IMG/VR virus record: IMGVR_UViG_3300027749_000212
Span: 1 to 41,328 of that record
Reading direction: 5' to 3' (one strand)
DNA from: a virus
DNA: 41,328 nt
The notes under the pieces are model-generated. The model did no database searches. It was not told where the DNA came from and worked only from the letters and a program-made list of their open reading frames with translations. Positions within the stretch are counted from its first letter, which is position 1; every line of letters begins with the position of its first letter. Made by a program: the position numbers and the translations under genes. Shown piece by piece: positions 40,561 through 41,328 of this stretch.

Positions 40561-41226
40561 TTATATAAATAAGAATGGTGATTTTGTTTTGAATTGATTA
40601 ACTTTTACCCAACGACTATGATCTACTAACATCATGATATCCCCTTCTGGAAGTTCCTTATAACCTTCACCAGGTAGTGTAGAACAATCACCGAGGTCAT
40701 TATAGTGTAAAATAGATCCTTGTCTTGCAATATATACATCATTACTATCTGTATCTATAATACACAGAGCAAATGTACCTTCAAGTAACTCTAGTGTACG
40801 TCTAATAATTTCATGACCTAAGCATTCACCTACACACTCTTCAGTAAATTTTTGCAGTAAGTCAGGTATAACTGACGTATCAACTGTACTAGTATTATGA
40901 CTAACATGCTTAGCTTTTAAAGCATCACTATTAGTGAGTACACCGTTATGAATAACGGCCCAAGATGTTGATTCAAATGGATGAGATGTATCATATTTCC
41001 ACTTTTTGTTAATTGATGTAGGAGCTTGAACATGTCCGACATAATAATCACTAGTAGCTTCAAGTGGATACTTATTGAAATCAAGGGTACCAGCCTTCTT
41101 CAAAATTAACTGATCACTAGTACCTTCAAGACACATTACACTCGAGGCAAAATTACCCCTTTCTTGATTTATTTGATAGAGTATCTCAAATTTGCTTAGG
41201 TTGTTAGCTGAAAATATTGCACACAT
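40561..41226 (-). CDS. Class II glutamine amidotransferase (glutaminase domain only)
   Basis: 221 residues from the ATG at 41226, which places Cys at position 2 (MCAIFS). Removal of the Met exposes this N-terminal nucleophile, a rule of the Ntn family that fixes the start; the longer frame from TTG at 41277 would bury it. Further family motifs: 'YVGHVQAPTS', 'VIHNGVLTN' (oxyanion hole Asn-Gly) and 'VDTSVIPDLL' (glutamine binding). There is no isomerase or synthetase domain, so it may supply ammonia to another subunit or act alone. Neighbouring glycosyltransferases hint at amino-sugar metabolism, but that link is inference. Confidence 0.88.
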   Translation of the reverse strand: MCAIFSANNLSKFEILYQINQERGNFASSVMCLEGTSDQLILKKAGTLDFNKYPLEATSDYYVGHVQAPTSINKKWKYDTSHPFESTSWAVIHNGVLTNSDALKAKHVSHNTSTVDTSVIPDLLQKFTEECVGECLGHEIIRRTLELLEGTFALCIIDTDSNDVYIARQGSILHYNDLGDCSTLPGEGYKELPEGDIMMLVDHSRWVKVNQFKTKSPFLFI

Positions 41227-41230
41227 TGTA

Positions 41231-41328
41231 TTATAGGTATTTTCGTCTATCTTTTGGAATTCTCCAGAAGAAATCAATTTTATCTGTTAAAGTATTTGTT
41301 GCTAGAGCGTATGAAGGATATTCAATAC
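41231..41328 (-). CDS. C-terminal end of an upstream gene (partial)
   Basis: One minus-strand frame is open from the window edge to TAA at 41231-41233, giving 31 residues: IEYPSYALATNTLTDK, then IDFFWRIPKDRRKYL. It ends 4 bases before the amidotransferase ATG, the tight spacing typical of this block. The other two frames close early. Not recognised; the gene continues beyond the window. Confidence 0.5.
   Translation of the reverse strand, partial: IEYPSYALATNTLTDKIDFFWRIPKDRRKYL

Noticed and set aside
41227-41277. TTG start giving a 17-residue extension of the amidotransferase
   Set aside because: It would bury the catalytic Cys; the ATG directly before Cys fits Ntn chemistry, and an upstream gene's C-terminus covers this stretch in another frame.
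1-41328. tRNA genes
   Set aside because: The short gaps between genes hold no sequence I could fold as a cloverleaf; a tRNA scan would settle it.

Overview
This window is a gene-dense, AT-rich piece (roughly one third G+C by eye) of a large tailed phage with a contractile tail, distantly related to T4. The evidence is a baseplate block (gp53-like, gp27-like hub, gp25, gp6) together with a T4-type replication set: clamp loader gp44, sliding clamp gp45, ssDNA-binding gp32, gp41 helicase, gp61 primase and the RNase H/5'-3' exonuclease. The style of the small genes resembles marine T4-like phages; the host cannot be read from the sequence. No tRNA, rRNA, CRISPR array, integrase or reverse transcriptase was seen. 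No gene-free stretch exceeds 300 bases; the longest is 14564-14730.

Layout. 1-4002 (+): end of a repeat-bearing tail protein, tail-tube/baseplate proteins, gp53, hub. 3999-8002: mixed strands, with dUTPase and clamp loader between small unknown genes and a free-standing GIY-YIG homing endonuclease. 8039-26711 (+): gp25, gp6, then about 16 kb of baseplate-peripheral and fibre genes rich in PKD-like domains, mucin-like Thr/Pro repeats, Mtd-type fibre N-termini and a lectin-like protein, followed by a glycosyltransferase. 27620-28612 (-): three small genes, one an apparent membrane zinc-ribbon protein. 29051-41328 (-): primase, exonuclease, sliding clamp, gp32 and neighbours, a DHH phosphoesterase, two glycosyltransferases, the helicase, a third glycosyltransferase and a class II glutamine amidotransferase.

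Three things stand out. (1) The helicase gene is fractured: its N-half ends in a split-intein N-part, its C-half begins with the matching C-part, and between them on the same strand lies a gene for a Vsr-like (EDxHD-type) homing endonuclease with seven 'RYGxxEG' repeats. (2) A T4-late-like box ending in TAAATA lies 5-8 bases before at least fifteen start codons and one decayed one, usually exactly 5. If spacing is as in T4, transcription would begin at the start codon, so late mRNAs would be leaderless. (3) The two-glycosyltransferase block at 35339-36839 is bracketed by two copies of the DHH gene's promoter and 5' end, the outer copy decayed, which records an insertion between helicase and DHH genes.

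Together the genes cover DNA copying, nucleotide-pool control (dUTPase), late transcription through the sliding clamp (by analogy with T4), baseplate and fibre assembly, and probably glycan modification of phage or host surfaces.
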